A stretch of DNA of 64,000 nucleotides from Hydrogenophilales bacterium (lineage in GTDB: Bacteria > Pseudomonadota > Gammaproteobacteria > Burkholderiales > Thiobacillaceae). Below, piece after piece: positions 29,947 to 38,182 of the stretch (positions are counted from its first letter, which is position 1; each line of letters opens with the position of its first letter). The notes below the pieces were generated by a model. It worked only from the letters and a program-made list of their open reading frames with translations, ran no database searches and was not told the DNA's origin. Both the position numbers and the translations under genes were made by a program. The stretch spans positions 285,338 to 349,337 of the forward strand of contig JAHFRD010000002.1 of NCBI GenBank assembly GCA_023258975.1, in the 5' to 3' direction.

Positions 29947-31080
29947 TCAATCCACCCCGATTCCCAACTCCGCGCGTGTCTCCAGCGCCAGCGCCAAGGC
30001 TTCTTCCACACTGGGCGCCAGACAGTTGTAATGCCCCATCTTGCGGCCGGGCCGGGCTTCGGCCTTGCCGTAGAGGTGCAGTTGCACGCCGGGGTGCCGG
30101 AGCAGGGCGTCCCAACGCGGTTGCGGCCGCCAGACAGCGCCCAGCAGATTGACCATGACCACCGGCGAGAGCAGGCGCGGGTCGCCCAGCGGCAGGCCGC
30201 ACAGCGCCCGCACCTGCTGCTGGAACTGGTCGCAGGCGGTGGCGTCCAGGGTGTAGTGGCCGCTGTTGTGTGGGCGCGGGGCCATCTCGTTGAACACGAT
30301 GCGGCCGTCCTTGAGCACGAAGAACTCCACCGCCATCACGCCCACGTAATCGAGTTCGCGAGCCAGATGCGCGGCCATGTCGCGCGCCGTCTCGGCGAGT
30401 TCTTCGGGAATCCGCGCGGGAACGATGCTGATGTCGAGAATGCCGTCGCGATGCCGATTTTCCGCCAGCGGGAAGAAGGCGATCTCATCCATCGCATTGC
30501 GCGCCAGCACCACGGAAACCTCGCTCTCCAGCGGCAGGAAACCTTCCAGCAGACAGGGCACCTCGCCCAGTTCCTTGAACGCGGCGGTGAGATCGACTTC
30601 GCTGTCCACCCGCGCCTGCCCCTTGCCGTCATAGCCCAGACGCCGGGTTTTCAGCAGGGCGGGGGCGCCGATCTGTCGCCAGGCGGCGGCCAGATCGGCG
30701 GCGGATTCGATGTTGGCGAACGGCGCGGTGACACAGCCGGAGTCCCGCGCATGGGTTTTTTCCTGCAAGCGATCCTGCGCCACCGCCAGGGCCGCCGCCG
30801 ACGGCGCCACCAGGCAATGCTTGGCCAGCGTCTCCAGGCTTTGCGCCGGCACATTCTCGAATTCCGTGGTGACGGCGTCGCACAGGCCACCCATGCGGAT
30901 CAGCGCGACGGCATCGCGGTAATCGGCCTTGAGATGGATGTCGGCCAGCTGGCCGGCGGGGGAATGCGGATCCGGGTCGAGCACCACCACCTGATAGCCC
31001 ATGATTTTTGCGGCCAGGGTGAACATGCGGCCAAGCTGGCCACCGCCCAGCACGCCGAGGGTCGCGCCGGGCAGGATCAT
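29947..31080 (-). CDS. purK: 5-(carboxyamino)imidazole ribonucleotide synthase
   Basis: 377 residues from the ATG at 31080. ATP-grasp enzyme: [17 protein letters not shown] at the N-terminus, [28 protein letters not shown] (ATP-binding), [28 protein letters not shown] (Mg/ATP site). It makes N5-CAIR from AIR, ATP and bicarbonate. The start overlaps the purE stop by four bases. Frame upstream of 31080 is open but runs over purE. Confidence 0.96.
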   Translation of the reverse strand: MILPGATLGVLGGGQLGRMFTLAAKIMGYQVVVLDPDPHSPAGQLADIHLKADYRDAVALIRMGGLCDAVTTEFENVPAQSLETLAKHCLVAPSAAALAVAQDRLQEKTHARDSGCVTAPFANIESAADLAAAWRQIGAPALLKTRRLGYDGKGQARVDSEVDLTAAFKELGEVPCLLEGFLPLESEVSVVLARNAMDEIAFFPLAENRHRDGILDISIVPARIPEELAETARDMAAHLARELDYVGVMAVEFFVLKDGRIVFNEMAPRPHNSGHYTLDATACDQFQQQVRALCGLPLGDPRLLSPVVMVNLLGAVWRPQPRWDALLRHPGVQLHLYGKAEARPGRKMGHYNCLAPSVEEALALALETRAELGIGVD

Positions 31081-31586
31081 GACGGGTTTTCCGGAAGGGC
31101 CATCGCCAGCACGCTTTCGCTCTGGCGGCGGCGGAAGGCGATGAGGCGTTCGCGAATCTCCGGGAGCTCGTTGCCCAGCATCGCCGCCGCGAACAGGGCC
31201 GCGTTGGCGGCGCCGGCCTCGCCGATGGCGAAGGTGGCGGTGGGGATGCCCCTGGGCATCTGCACGATAGAAAGCAGGGAGTCCATGCCTTTCAGCGCCT
31301 TCGACATCACCGGCACACCCAGCACCGGCAGATGCGTCTTGGCGGCGGTCATGCCGGGCAGGTGGGCGGCGCCGCCGGCCCCGGCGATGATGCACTTGAG
31401 GCCACGCCCGGCGGCGCTCTCGGCGTACTCGAACAGCAGGTCGGGCGTGCGATGCGCGGAGACCACGCGCTTTTCGAAGGGAATGCCGAGCTGGGTCAGG
31501 ATGTCGGCGGCGTGGCGCATGGTGTCCCAGTCGCTCACGCTGCCCATGATGAGTCCTACGAGGGGAGCGGTCATGGTTGTTTCCAT
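31077..31586 (-). CDS. purE: N5-CAIR mutase
   Basis: 169 residues (a second ATG four codons in, MTAPLVG, is an alternative start). [82 protein letters not shown]; the SDW, AHRT and GGAAHLPG motifs are the active site of class I PurE. It moves the carboxyl group of N5-CAIR to give CAIR. Coupled purE-purK pair. Confidence 0.96.
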   Translation of the reverse strand: METTMTAPLVGLIMGSVSDWDTMRHAADILTQLGIPFEKRVVSAHRTPDLLFEYAESAAGRGLKCIIAGAGGAAHLPGMTAAKTHLPVLGVPVMSKALKGMDSLLSIVQMPRGIPTATFAIGEAGAANAALFAAAMLGNELPEIRERLIAFRRRQSESVLAMALPENPS

Positions 31587-31590
31587 TGAA

Positions 31591-32967
31591 TTAAAAGGGG
31601 AGTTGCGCGGCGGGTGCCGCGACGGCGAGCAGGCGCCGGAATTGTGCCTGGATGCGTGCCAGCGCGGCCGCGTCGTCGGCCTCGAAGCGCACCACGATCA
31701 CCGGCGTGGTATTGGAGGCGCGCATCAGGCCGAAGCCATCGTCATATTCCACGCGCAGGCCGTCCAGGGTGATGACCTCGCGGGCGCCGTCGAAATGCGC
31801 GCGCTCGCGTAATTGGTCGATTACGCGGTGTGGCTCGCCTTCCCGCATCCTGATGTGCAGTTCCGGCGTGTTCACGCTGTCCGGCAGGCCGCGCAGCGTG
31901 GCGTCGAGATCGGGCTGCCGCGAGAGAGTTTCGAGCAGGCGGGCGCCGGCATAGAGGCCGTCGTCGAAACCGTACCAGCGTTCCTTCAAGTACACGTGGC
32001 CGCTCAATTCTCCGGCCAGGAGCGCGCCGGTTTCCAGCATCTTCGCCTTCATGAGCGAGTGGCCGGTCTTCCAGATCATCGACCGGCCGCCGCGCGCGGC
32101 GATCCACGGGCGCAGATTGCGGGTGGATTTCACGTCGTAGAGCACCAGGGCGCCGGGATTGCGCGCCAGCACATCGGCGGCGAACAGCATGAGCTGGCGA
32201 TCCGGATGGAGGATGCCGCCATCCCTGGCGACCACGCCGAGGCGGTCGCCATCGCCGTCGAAAGCGAGGCCGATTTCAGCATCGCCCAGCTTCACGCGGG
32301 CGATCAGATCGGCCAGGTTCTCGGGCACGGAAGGGTCGGGATGGTGGTTGGGGAAGGTGCCGTCCACCTCGCAAAACAGGGTTTCCACCTCGCAGCCGAG
32401 CGCGCGGAACAAGGTGGGGGCATACGCGCCGGCCACGCCGTTGCCGGCGTCGATGACGATCTTCATGGGGCGCGCGAGTTTCACGTCGCCGACGATGCGC
32501 GCGATGTACGCATCGGTGATGTCGTGCCGCTGATAGCTGCCCGCGCCGTCCGCGAAATCGCCGTTTTCGACAAGCCGGCGCAAATCCTGGATGGCCTCTC
32601 CAGACAGGGTTTCACCGGCGATGACCAGCTTCAGGCCGTTGTAATCGGGCGGATTGTGCGAGCCGGTCAACATGGCCGCGCAGCGCGTGTCGAGATGGCA
32701 GGCGGCGAAATAGGCCATCGGCGTCGTCACCTGGCCCAGGTCGATGACGTTGCCGCCGCCGCGCCGTATGCCCTCGGCCAGGGCGGCGCCGAGCGCGGGG
32801 CCGGAGAGGCGGCCGTCACGGCCGATGACGATGTCGCCGCAGCTGCGCGCGCGCGCCGTCGTCGCGACCGCGCGGCCGATCCGTTCGACGAGTTCGGGAG
32901 TCAGCGTCTTGCCGACGATGCCGCGAATATCGTAGGCCTTGAAGATTTCCGGGGGGATGTCGCCCAT
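31591..32967 (-). CDS. Phosphomannomutase/phosphoglucomutase
   Basis: 458 residues, AlgC/ManB type. [17 protein letters not shown], phosphoserine loop [17 protein letters not shown], metal-binding loop [15 protein letters not shown] (DGDGD), sugar-specificity loop [14 protein letters not shown] (GEMSGH-like), and C-terminal phosphate-binding [15 protein letters not shown]. It interconverts hexose 1- and 6-phosphates for exopolysaccharide or LPS sugar nucleotides. Four bases separate it from the purE start, so it likely leads a three-gene transcript with purEK. Confidence 0.92.
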   Translation of the reverse strand: MGDIPPEIFKAYDIRGIVGKTLTPELVERIGRAVATTARARSCGDIVIGRDGRLSGPALGAALAEGIRRGGGNVIDLGQVTTPMAYFAACHLDTRCAAMLTGSHNPPDYNGLKLVIAGETLSGEAIQDLRRLVENGDFADGAGSYQRHDITDAYIARIVGDVKLARPMKIVIDAGNGVAGAYAPTLFRALGCEVETLFCEVDGTFPNHHPDPSVPENLADLIARVKLGDAEIGLAFDGDGDRLGVVARDGGILHPDRQLMLFAADVLARNPGALVLYDVKSTRNLRPWIAARGGRSMIWKTGHSLMKAKMLETGALLAGELSGHVYLKERWYGFDDGLYAGARLLETLSRQPDLDATLRGLPDSVNTPELHIRMREGEPHRVIDQLRERAHFDGAREVITLDGLRVEYDDGFGLMRASNTTPVIVVRFEADDAAALARIQAQFRRLLAVAAPAAQLPF

Positions 32968-33064
32968 GACGATTCAGACAGTGAGAGCCGGGCGATTATC
33001 TTTGATTTGGCGGTCGGCCCGCCAGCAAGCGCACAAACGCAAAAGCGCGCCATTTCGACCGCAC

Positions 33065-33151
33065 AAAAAAAGAGCGGCATCGGAAACCGATGCCGCTTGA
33101 AAAACCGCCATTGCGGCGGTCAGGGAGGTTGGGTTGAGCTCTCGCCCAGTG
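33065..33151 (-). ncRNA. Candidate sigma-54-dependent small RNA
   Basis: No coding frame is convincing between the phosphohexomutase and hemN. On the minus strand a GG-N10-GC promoter predicts a start near 33151. The roughly 87-base transcript would contain an unpaired CAACCTCCCTG (anti-Shine-Dalgarno-like), a first hairpin CCGCC-GCAAT-GGCGG followed by TTTTT, and a second hairpin GCGGCATCGG-TTT-CCGATGCCGC followed by a run of seven T. Two consecutive intrinsic terminators with no gene upstream are hard to explain otherwise. A 12-codon frame beginning ATGAAAGCACTG starts at 33156, just before the predicted transcript start, and stops before the first hairpin. Confidence 0.5.
33066..33121 (-). 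terminator. Two tandem rho-independent terminators
   Basis: Minus-strand stems at about 33102-33120 and 33073-33095, each followed by a T-tract (five and seven T). Confidence 0.7.
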
Positions 33152-33160
33152 CTTTCATAT

Positions 33161-33178
33161 AAGCAATGGCCGTGCCTG
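33161..33178 (-). promoter_or_regulatory. Sigma-54 promoter (-24/-12)
   Basis: On the minus strand AGGCACG-GCCA-TTGCT; GG (33176-33175) and GC (33164-33163) are separated by exactly 10 bases, close to the consensus TGGCACG-N4-TTGC. It faces the candidate small RNA. Confidence 0.6.
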
Positions 33179-33261
33179 AATTGGCGCGAAATTCGGCCTT
33201 TAAATATCAACAAGTTATTGCATTTGGATAGATTTGTACCAAGTGGGATATGTCGATATTT

Positions 33262-33275
33262 TGACGATTTCGTCA
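33262..33275. promoter_or_regulatory. Palindrome, possible enhancer for the sigma-54 promoter
   Basis: TGACGA-TT-TCGTCA, about 110-125 bases upstream of the predicted small RNA start, a usual distance for an activator site. The activator is not identified; the sequence differs from the GTTACC sites at 45.3 kb. Confidence 0.4.
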
Positions 33276-33324
33276 GGGTTTCAACTTTATTCTTTTTCCT
33301 GCCACGTCGTCATCGGTATCCGGC

Positions 33325-33338
33325 TTGATTCAGGTCAG
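33325..33338 (+). promoter_or_regulatory. Possible Fnr-type box upstream of hemN
   Basis: TTGAT-TCAG-GTCAG, a good left half-site and a poor right half, centred about 52 bases before the predicted hemN transcript start. Oxygen control of hemN by Fnr-type proteins is common. Confidence 0.35.
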
Positions 33339-33347
33339 CGCGCCGCC

Positions 33348-33377
33348 TTGCCTGCTCTTTCGCGCCCCGCCTACAAT
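33348..33377 (+). promoter_or_regulatory. Putative sigma-70 promoter of hemN
   Basis: TTGCCT (33348-33353), 18-base spacer, TACAAT (33372-33377); hemN starts 33 bases later. Confidence 0.45.
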
Positions 33378-33409
33378 CCTCGCCCCTAGCCGTTCTCGGA
33401 ATAGCCGCC

Positions 33410-34780
33410 ATGTCGCAGTTCACCGCCCTCCTTGAGAAATACAGCAAACCGGGGCCGCGCTATACCTCGTATCCCACCGCGCCCTATTTTCATACCGGCT
33501 TCAGGGAAGCGGACTGGGTCGAGGAAATCAAGGATTCGCAAGACCCGGCGCGCGGACTCTCGCTGTACGCGCACATTCCGTTCTGCGACACCCTTTGTTA
33601 TTACTGCGGCTGCAACATGGTCGCCACTGGCGATTACAGCAAGGCCAGCCACTATCTGGGTTTCCTGGAACAGGAGATGGATCGGGTGGCGCGCCTCACC
33701 GATCCACGTCGCCAGGTAAAACAGTTGCACTGGGGCGGCGGTACGCCGACCTACCTCAAACCCGATGACATTCGCCGCCTGATGGACATGATGCGCGGCC
33801 GCTTCAGCATCGCGGCGGACGCCGAGATGGGCTGCGAGGCCGACCCGCGCGAATTGACCCGCGAGCATCTGGTCGCCCTGCGCGAAGCCGGCTTCAACCG
33901 CCTTTCCATCGGTGTGCAGGATCTGGATGAAGCGGTGCAGAAGTCGGTCAACCGGGTGCAGCCGGAGGAACTGATCCGAACCGTCTACGGCTGGGCGCGT
34001 GAACTGGGCTTTTCCAGCATCAACATGGACCTGATCGTCGGCCTGCCGCACCAGACCCTGGACAGCTTCGCGCACACCCTGGACAAGGTGGTGCCGTGGG
34101 CGCCGGATCGTTTCGCCATCTTCGCCTACGCCCATGTGCCCTGGATGAAGAAGCACCAGAAGCTCATCAACGAAGCCGACCTGCCCAGTTTCGCCACCCG
34201 CCTAGACCTGCAACAACTCATCCACGAACGCCTCGGCGCCGCCGGTTACGACAACATCGGCATGGATCATTACGCTCGTCCCGAGGACGAGATGATCAAG
34301 GCGCAGAAGAACAAGACCCTGTGGCGCAACTTCCAGGGGTACACCACGCACAAGGATTGCGACATCTACGCCTTCGGCGCCTCCAGCATCAGCCAGACGC
34401 CCAACTGCTACATGCAGAACGAGAAGAACCTGAAGAAGTATCAGGAGATGATCGGCAAGGGCGGCCTGGCGGTGGAGCGTGGCCTGAAACTCGGCCGCGA
34501 CGACCAGATTCGCCGCGACGCCATCACCCGCGTCATGTGTGATCTGGAACTGGACAAGCCCGGCTTCGCCGCCGCCTGGGGCATCGACTTCGACGCCTAT
34601 TTCGCGGATGGCCTGGCCGATTTGCCACCGCTGGCGGCCGACGGCCTGGTTCGCCTGGAACCCACGCGCATCGTCGTCACCGATCTTGGCCGCCTGTTTC
34701 TGCGCAACATCGCCATGTGCTTCGACGGCTATCTCAAACAAGCCAACCAGGATCAGCCGCGCTACTCGCGCACGGCCTGA
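33410..34780 (+). CDS. hemN: Oxygen-independent coproporphyrinogen III oxidase
   Basis: 456 residues. Radical-SAM motif AHIPFCDTLCYYCGC with C59, C63 and C66 binding the 4Fe-4S cluster and C68 beside them, as in E. coli HemN. GGGTPTYL, GCEADPRELTREHL, RLSIGVQDLDEAVQKSVNR and NMDLIVGLPHQTL follow. It decarboxylates coproporphyrinogen III to protoporphyrinogen IX without oxygen, which fits a microbe able to respire anaerobically, and could supply haem for the diheme cytochrome encoded at 49.7 kb. Confidence 0.96.
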   Translation: MSQFTALLEKYSKPGPRYTSYPTAPYFHTGFREADWVEEIKDSQDPARGLSLYAHIPFCDTLCYYCGCNMVATGDYSKASHYLGFLEQEMDRVARLTDPRRQVKQLHWGGGTPTYLKPDDIRRLMDMMRGRFSIAADAEMGCEADPRELTREHLVALREAGFNRLSIGVQDLDEAVQKSVNRVQPEELIRTVYGWARELGFSSINMDLIVGLPHQTLDSFAHTLDKVVPWAPDRFAIFAYAHVPWMKKHQKLINEADLPSFATRLDLQQLIHERLGAAGYDNIGMDHYARPEDEMIKAQKNKTLWRNFQGYTTHKDCDIYAFGASSISQTPNCYMQNEKNLKKYQEMIGKGGLAVERGLKLGRDDQIRRDAITRVMCDLELDKPGFAAAWGIDFDAYFADGLADLPPLAADGLVRLEPTRIVVTDLGRLFLRNIAMCFDGYLKQANQDQPRYSRTA

Positions 34781-34819
34781 CCCGCGTCACCTGGCCGGCA
34801 GCCGCATGGAAACGAAAAG

Positions 34820-34862
34820 ACGCCGGCGCTACAGTTGAGGCGCCCTTTGTAGCGCCGGCGTT
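34820..34862. repeat. REP-like palindromic repeat (GTAGCGCCGGC type)
   Basis: ACGCCGGCGCTACA and TGTAGCGCCGGCGT in inverted arrangement. The left flank AACGAAAAGACGCCGGCG is shared with the repeat between arsC and arsR. Confidence 0.75.
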
Positions 34863-34981
34863 ATGTCCCATCGGGACGGTATCCTTTAGGGCCCCGCCGG
34901 CCCGTTCGCGCATTCCAGCGGGCACTGGAACAGTGCGCCCGTCAGTGCAGCCAGAATGTTCAAGTCATTGTTTCTCGGCTC

Positions 34982-35491
34982 CTAATCCAGGATGCCCTTG
35001 TACATCGCGTCTTCCTCGGCGGCGAGTTCGCCGAGCACCTTGGACAGATCGCCCTGCATGCCTTTGGCGAGGGTATGCAGATTCAGGCGCACCACGTTGA
35101 TCTTGCCGTCGGCGCTTTCGAACACCGTCGAGCGGCAGGGCAGCGGGGGCGCCTTGCCGCCGCTGGCCTTGATGACACGATCATTGGCGCCCGCCGGACA
35201 CAGGCCGACCACTTTCATGCGCTTCGCGTCCTTGGCGCCGCCCTTGCGCATCTCGGCCTGCATGTCCACCACGTCGCCAACTTTCCAGCCGCGCTTTTCC
35301 GCGCTGGTCTTGATCGCCGCCACGGTTTCCTCGAAGCCAAGGTGAGAGTGCCGCAGGTCGTACATGGTGGCCATCATCTGCATCTGCCGCGCCATCATCA
35401 TCTGCCGCAGCTGTTCCTGGCTGGGCTCTGGCGCTTGCGCCAAGGCGGACAGGCTGCAACTGGCGAGCAGGGCTACCGTTAGTTTTTTCAT
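34982..35491 (-). CDS. Exported DUF302 domain protein
   Basis: 169 residues with a signal peptide (MKKLTVALLASCSLSALAQA, cleavage near 19-20). A methionine-rich stretch follows (QMMMARQMQMMATMYDLRHSHLGF), then a DUF302-like domain: GFEETVAAIKTSAEKRGWKV, VGLCPAGANDRVI, LPCRSTVFESADGKINVVRLNLHTLAKGM. DUF302 proteins are periplasmic and of unknown function, often with metal or sulfur genes. The Met-rich N-terminal part could bind copper or another soft metal. It is followed 13 bases downstream by nothing on the same strand; upstream neighbour is the zinc-finger gene. Confidence 0.75.
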   Translation of the reverse strand: MKKLTVALLASCSLSALAQAPEPSQEQLRQMMMARQMQMMATMYDLRHSHLGFEETVAAIKTSAEKRGWKVGDVVDMQAEMRKGGAKDAKRMKVVGLCPAGANDRVIKASGGKAPPLPCRSTVFESADGKINVVRLNLHTLAKGMQGDLSKVLGELAAEEDAMYKGILD

Positions 35492-35504
35492 GTACCGATT
35501 CCTC

Positions 35505-35702
35505 TCAGTGTGTGTGGCGGGCGTGCCCGTCCCAACCTTGCAACTTGTACAAGGTGCCGCAATAGGGGCAAAGCGCCTCCCCTTTTTCTTCCACCGCCAG
35601 ATAGACGCGCGGATGCGCGTCCCAGACGGTATCGCCCGGCATCGGGCAGTGCAGCGGCAGATCGGATTCCCTGACTTCCACCACGCGCCGGTTCTTGCTC
35701 AT
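35505..35702 (-). CDS. Small zinc-finger protein, CHCC type
   Basis: 65 residues from the ATG at 35702. Pattern LHCP...DAHPRVYL...ALCPYCGTLY gives the C-H-C-C zinc site of the family that includes mitochondrial NDUFS6. In betaproteobacteria this gene regularly lies next to ilvE, as here (10 bases apart). NDUFS6 is a complex I accessory subunit, but a role in complex I is not shown for the bacterial form. No signal peptide. Confidence 0.85.
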   Translation of the reverse strand: MSKNRRVVEVRESDLPLHCPMPGDTVWDAHPRVYLAVEEKGEALCPYCGTLYKLQGWDGHARHTH

Positions 35703-35712
35703 GGCCGCCTCC

Positions 35713-36633
35713 TCAAACGTGGGTGAGCCAGTGGGCGTGCGCGGCGGAGCGCCCCTGCACGCAGTCGAAATACAGGGCTTGCAGCTTTTCCGTGATCGGG
35801 CCGCGGTGGCCGCTGCCGATGGCGCGGTTGTCGAGTTCGCGGATCGGGGTGACCTCGGCGGCGGTGCCGGTGAAGAAGGCTTCGTCGGCGCAGTAGACCT
35901 CATCGCGGGTGATACGCTTCTCGATCACCGGAATGCCCAGCTCGCCGGCCAGTTGGACGATGGTGTCGCGGGTGATGCCTTCCAGGGCGGAGGTCGTGTC
36001 CGGGGTGTAGAGCTTGCCGTTGCGGAGGATGAACACGTTCTCGCCGGAACCTTCCGCGACGAAGCCGTCCACGTCGAGCAACAGGGCTTCCTGATAGCCG
36101 TCCATTTCGGCTTCGCGGTGGGCCAGGATGGAATTCATGTAGTTGCCGTTGGCCTTGGCCTTGCACATGGTGATGTTGACGTGATGGCGGGTGAAAGAAG
36201 AGGTCTTCACCCGGATGCCGTCGGTCAGCGCCTCCGCGCCCATGTAGGCGCCCCAGGGCCAGGCGGCGACGATCACGTGAACCGAGAGATTCTTCGCGGA
36301 GATGCCCATCGCCTCCGGGCCGAAAAACGCCATCGGCCGCAGATAACCGCTCTTCAGCTTGTTCTCGCGCACGGCGGCCTTCTGCGCCTCAATCAGGGTT
36401 GCCTTGTCGTAGGGCATCTTCATGCCCAGGATGTGCGCCGAGCGGAACAGCCGGTCGGTGTGTTCCTGGAGCCGGAAGATGGCCGGGCCGTCGGGAGTCT
36501 CGTAAGCGCGCACGCCCTCGAAAACGCCCATGCCGTAGTGCAGGGTATGGGTGAGGACGTGGGTGGTGGCATCGCGCCAGTTCACCAGCTTGCCGTCGTA
36601 CCAGATAAGACCGTCGCGGTCGGCCATGGACAT
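35713..36633 (-). CDS. ilvE: Branched-chain amino acid aminotransferase
   Basis: 306 residues from the ATG at 36633 (MSMADRDGLIWYDGKLVNW; a second ATG follows two codons later). Fold-type IV PLP enzyme: HTLHYGMGVFEGVRAY, RLFRSAHILGM, VNITMCKAKANGNYMNSILAHREA (PLP lysine in CKAKANG), EGSGENVFILRNGKLYTP, GITRDTIVQLAGELGIPVIEKRI and DEAFFTGTAAEVTPIREL. It exchanges amino groups between glutamate and the keto acids of Leu, Ile and Val. Confidence 0.96.
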   Translation of the reverse strand: MSMADRDGLIWYDGKLVNWRDATTHVLTHTLHYGMGVFEGVRAYETPDGPAIFRLQEHTDRLFRSAHILGMKMPYDKATLIEAQKAAVRENKLKSGYLRPMAFFGPEAMGISAKNLSVHVIVAAWPWGAYMGAEALTDGIRVKTSSFTRHHVNITMCKAKANGNYMNSILAHREAEMDGYQEALLLDVDGFVAEGSGENVFILRNGKLYTPDTTSALEGITRDTIVQLAGELGIPVIEKRITRDEVYCADEAFFTGTAAEVTPIRELDNRAIGSGHRGPITEKLQALYFDCVQGRSAAHAHWLTHV

Positions 36634-36710
36634 GATGAAAACTCCGGGTAGCTCAGAAAACGGCGATTTTAACCCGGAGCCCAGGCTCAGGTGGGCCGGC
36701 AAGCGGCCTG

Positions 36711-36804
36711 GGGCTCGTGATTGAATAACCTGAACGTTCCGGCCACGCCGCGTCGTATCCCGCCAACGCCCCCATGAACGTCCAGGTTATTCCTTGACGA
36801 GCCC
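36711..36804. repeat. MITE-like element with 29-base imperfect inverted ends
   Basis: Left end GGGCTCGT-N4-GAATAACCTG-A-ACGTTC; right end is its inverse with one mismatch in the inner 17 bases and a mismatched N4. Total 94 bases, in the ilvE-dsbB divergent gap. No transposase and no clear target duplication, so mobility is inferred from structure only. Confidence 0.5.
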
Positions 36805-36827
36805 TTAGTCGCGTTACGATTGCAGCC

Positions 36828-37349
36828 ATGATGCCGCAAACCTTCCTGACTCCACGGCGCCTCTGGCTGTTGATGGCCGGTGCCGCCGCCGTGCTGACCG
36901 TCGCCAGCCTGGCGCTGACCGCCTGGCAGAACCTCCATCCCTGCCACCTGTGCATCTTCCAGCGCCTGCTCTATCTGCTGCTGGCCGGCGTCGGCCTCGT
37001 CGCCGGGCTGCTGGCGCCCCGTCCGGCGGCGCGCCGGGTCGGTTTCCTCGCCATCCCCCTGGCCGCCGGAGGACTGGCGGTCGCCCTCTATCAGAGCTGG
37101 CTGCAGGCGCAGCCCGCCGGGAGTGTTTCCTGCGTGGGCGGCGAACTCGGCCTGATCGAGCGCCTGGTGGAATGGCTGGGCCAACTGCGGCCGGAACTTT
37201 TTCTCGCCACCGGATTCTGCGAAGAAGTCGAAATGACGATCCTGAAACTGTCTCTGGCCAACTGGTCCGTGCTCGGTTTCGCGGTCTGTCTGGCGCTGGC
37301 CTACCGGGCGTGGCGCCCGATACCGGAACGCAGACTATTCAGACATTGA
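36828..37349 (+). CDS. dsbB: Disulfide bond formation protein DsbB
   Basis: 173 residues with four membrane segments (about 12-32, 46-63, 70-88, 145-160). Redox cysteines C39/C42 (PCHLCIFQR) and C102/C131 (SCVGG, GFCEE) match the spacing of E. coli DsbB. It reoxidises DsbA and passes electrons to quinone. Starts with MMPQT; the next gene, 13 bases on, is its partner dsbA. Confidence 0.95.
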   Translation: MMPQTFLTPRRLWLLMAGAAAVLTVASLALTAWQNLHPCHLCIFQRLLYLLLAGVGLVAGLLAPRPAARRVGFLAIPLAAGGLAVALYQSWLQAQPAGSVSCVGGELGLIERLVEWLGQLRPELFLATGFCEEVEMTILKLSLANWSVLGFAVCLALAYRAWRPIPERRLFRH

Positions 37350-37362
37350 CCCAGGAGCCTCC

Positions 37363-38031
37363 ATGTCCCACCCAGCCAAGCCCTTCGACCCCTCGCGCCG
37401 CCAGTTTCACCGCTTCCTGCTGGCCACCCTGGCCGCCACCGCCCTGCCGGCGGGAGCGGCCAGCCCGGAATGGCTGCCGATCACGCCGCCGCAATTCGGC
37501 GACAGCCCCGGCAAGATCGAAGTGCTGGAATTCTTCTCGTGGGGCTGTTCACATTGCCGCGAATTCAACCCGCTGGTCACGCGCTGGGAGCACGCCCTGG
37601 CCAAGGACGTGGTGTTCAAGCGGGTGCCGGTGAGCTTCGGCCGCGCCGCCTGGGGCAATCTGGCGCGTCTGTTCTATGCACTGGAAGGCATCGGCGAACT
37701 CGCGCGCCTGGATGAAGCCGTGTTCGCCGCCATTCACGACCAGCGCGCCAACCTGTATACGGAAGCCGCCGCGCTCGCCTGGGTACGGCAACAGGGCGTG
37801 GATGAGCGCCGATTCAGCGACGCTTTCAAGAGTTTCTCGACGGAAACCCGTGTGGCGCGCGCCGAACAACTCAGCCGCGCCTACAAGGTGGACAGCGTCC
37901 CCCTGCTCACCGTGGCGGGCCGTTACCGCGTGGTTGGGCAGGCGGGGCGCGGCCACGCCGGCCTGCTCGCGGTGGCCGACGCGCTGATCGAACGGGCGCG
38001 CAAGGAACGGCCGCAATCCGGCAGGCGTTGA
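37363..38031 (+). CDS. dsbA: Thiol:disulfide interchange protein DsbA
   Basis: 222 residues. Active site FFSWGCSHCREFNPL (C62, C65), cis-proline VDSVPLLTVAGRY. The N-terminus PSRRQFHRFLLATLAATALPAGAA is an export signal with twin arginines, unusual for DsbA, which normally uses the Sec/SRP route. Forms disulfides in periplasmic proteins with DsbB; ribosome site CAGGAG. The diheme cytochrome and other exported enzymes here may depend on this thiol chemistry. Confidence 0.93.
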   Translation: MSHPAKPFDPSRRQFHRFLLATLAATALPAGAASPEWLPITPPQFGDSPGKIEVLEFFSWGCSHCREFNPLVTRWEHALAKDVVFKRVPVSFGRAAWGNLARLFYALEGIGELARLDEAVFAAIHDQRANLYTEAAALAWVRQQGVDERRFSDAFKSFSTETRVARAEQLSRAYKVDSVPLLTVAGRYRVVGQAGRGHAGLLAVADALIERARKERPQSGRR

Positions 38032-38111
38032 CGCCCTCATGTTTCACGCGCTTATGGCGCCGGTTATAGCGGCGCGGTCGGCTTTCAACCGTTGACGCCC
38101 CCGGCACCCGC

Positions 38112-38143
38112 TGACCGGAGCCGGGGAACCAAGCCGATATAAT
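38112..38143 (+). promoter_or_regulatory. Putative promoter of dacC
   Basis: A consensus -10 box TATAAT (38138-38143), 40 bases before the ATG. The only -35 candidate, TGACCG, is at a long 20-base spacing, so the -35 is uncertain. Confidence 0.35.
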
Positions 38144-38182
38144 CCACTCCCTTTTTGCTCTTCCTTCACCTTCGCGCACCCA

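Noticed and set aside
32974..33213. A 79-codon minus-strand frame in the gap before hemN
   Set aside because: It runs through two intrinsic terminators and a sigma-54 promoter; a non-coding RNA explains the region better.
36653..36955. A 100-codon minus-strand frame spanning the ilvE-dsbB gap
   Set aside because: It overlaps the dsbB start and the palindromic element and shows no protein-like pattern.
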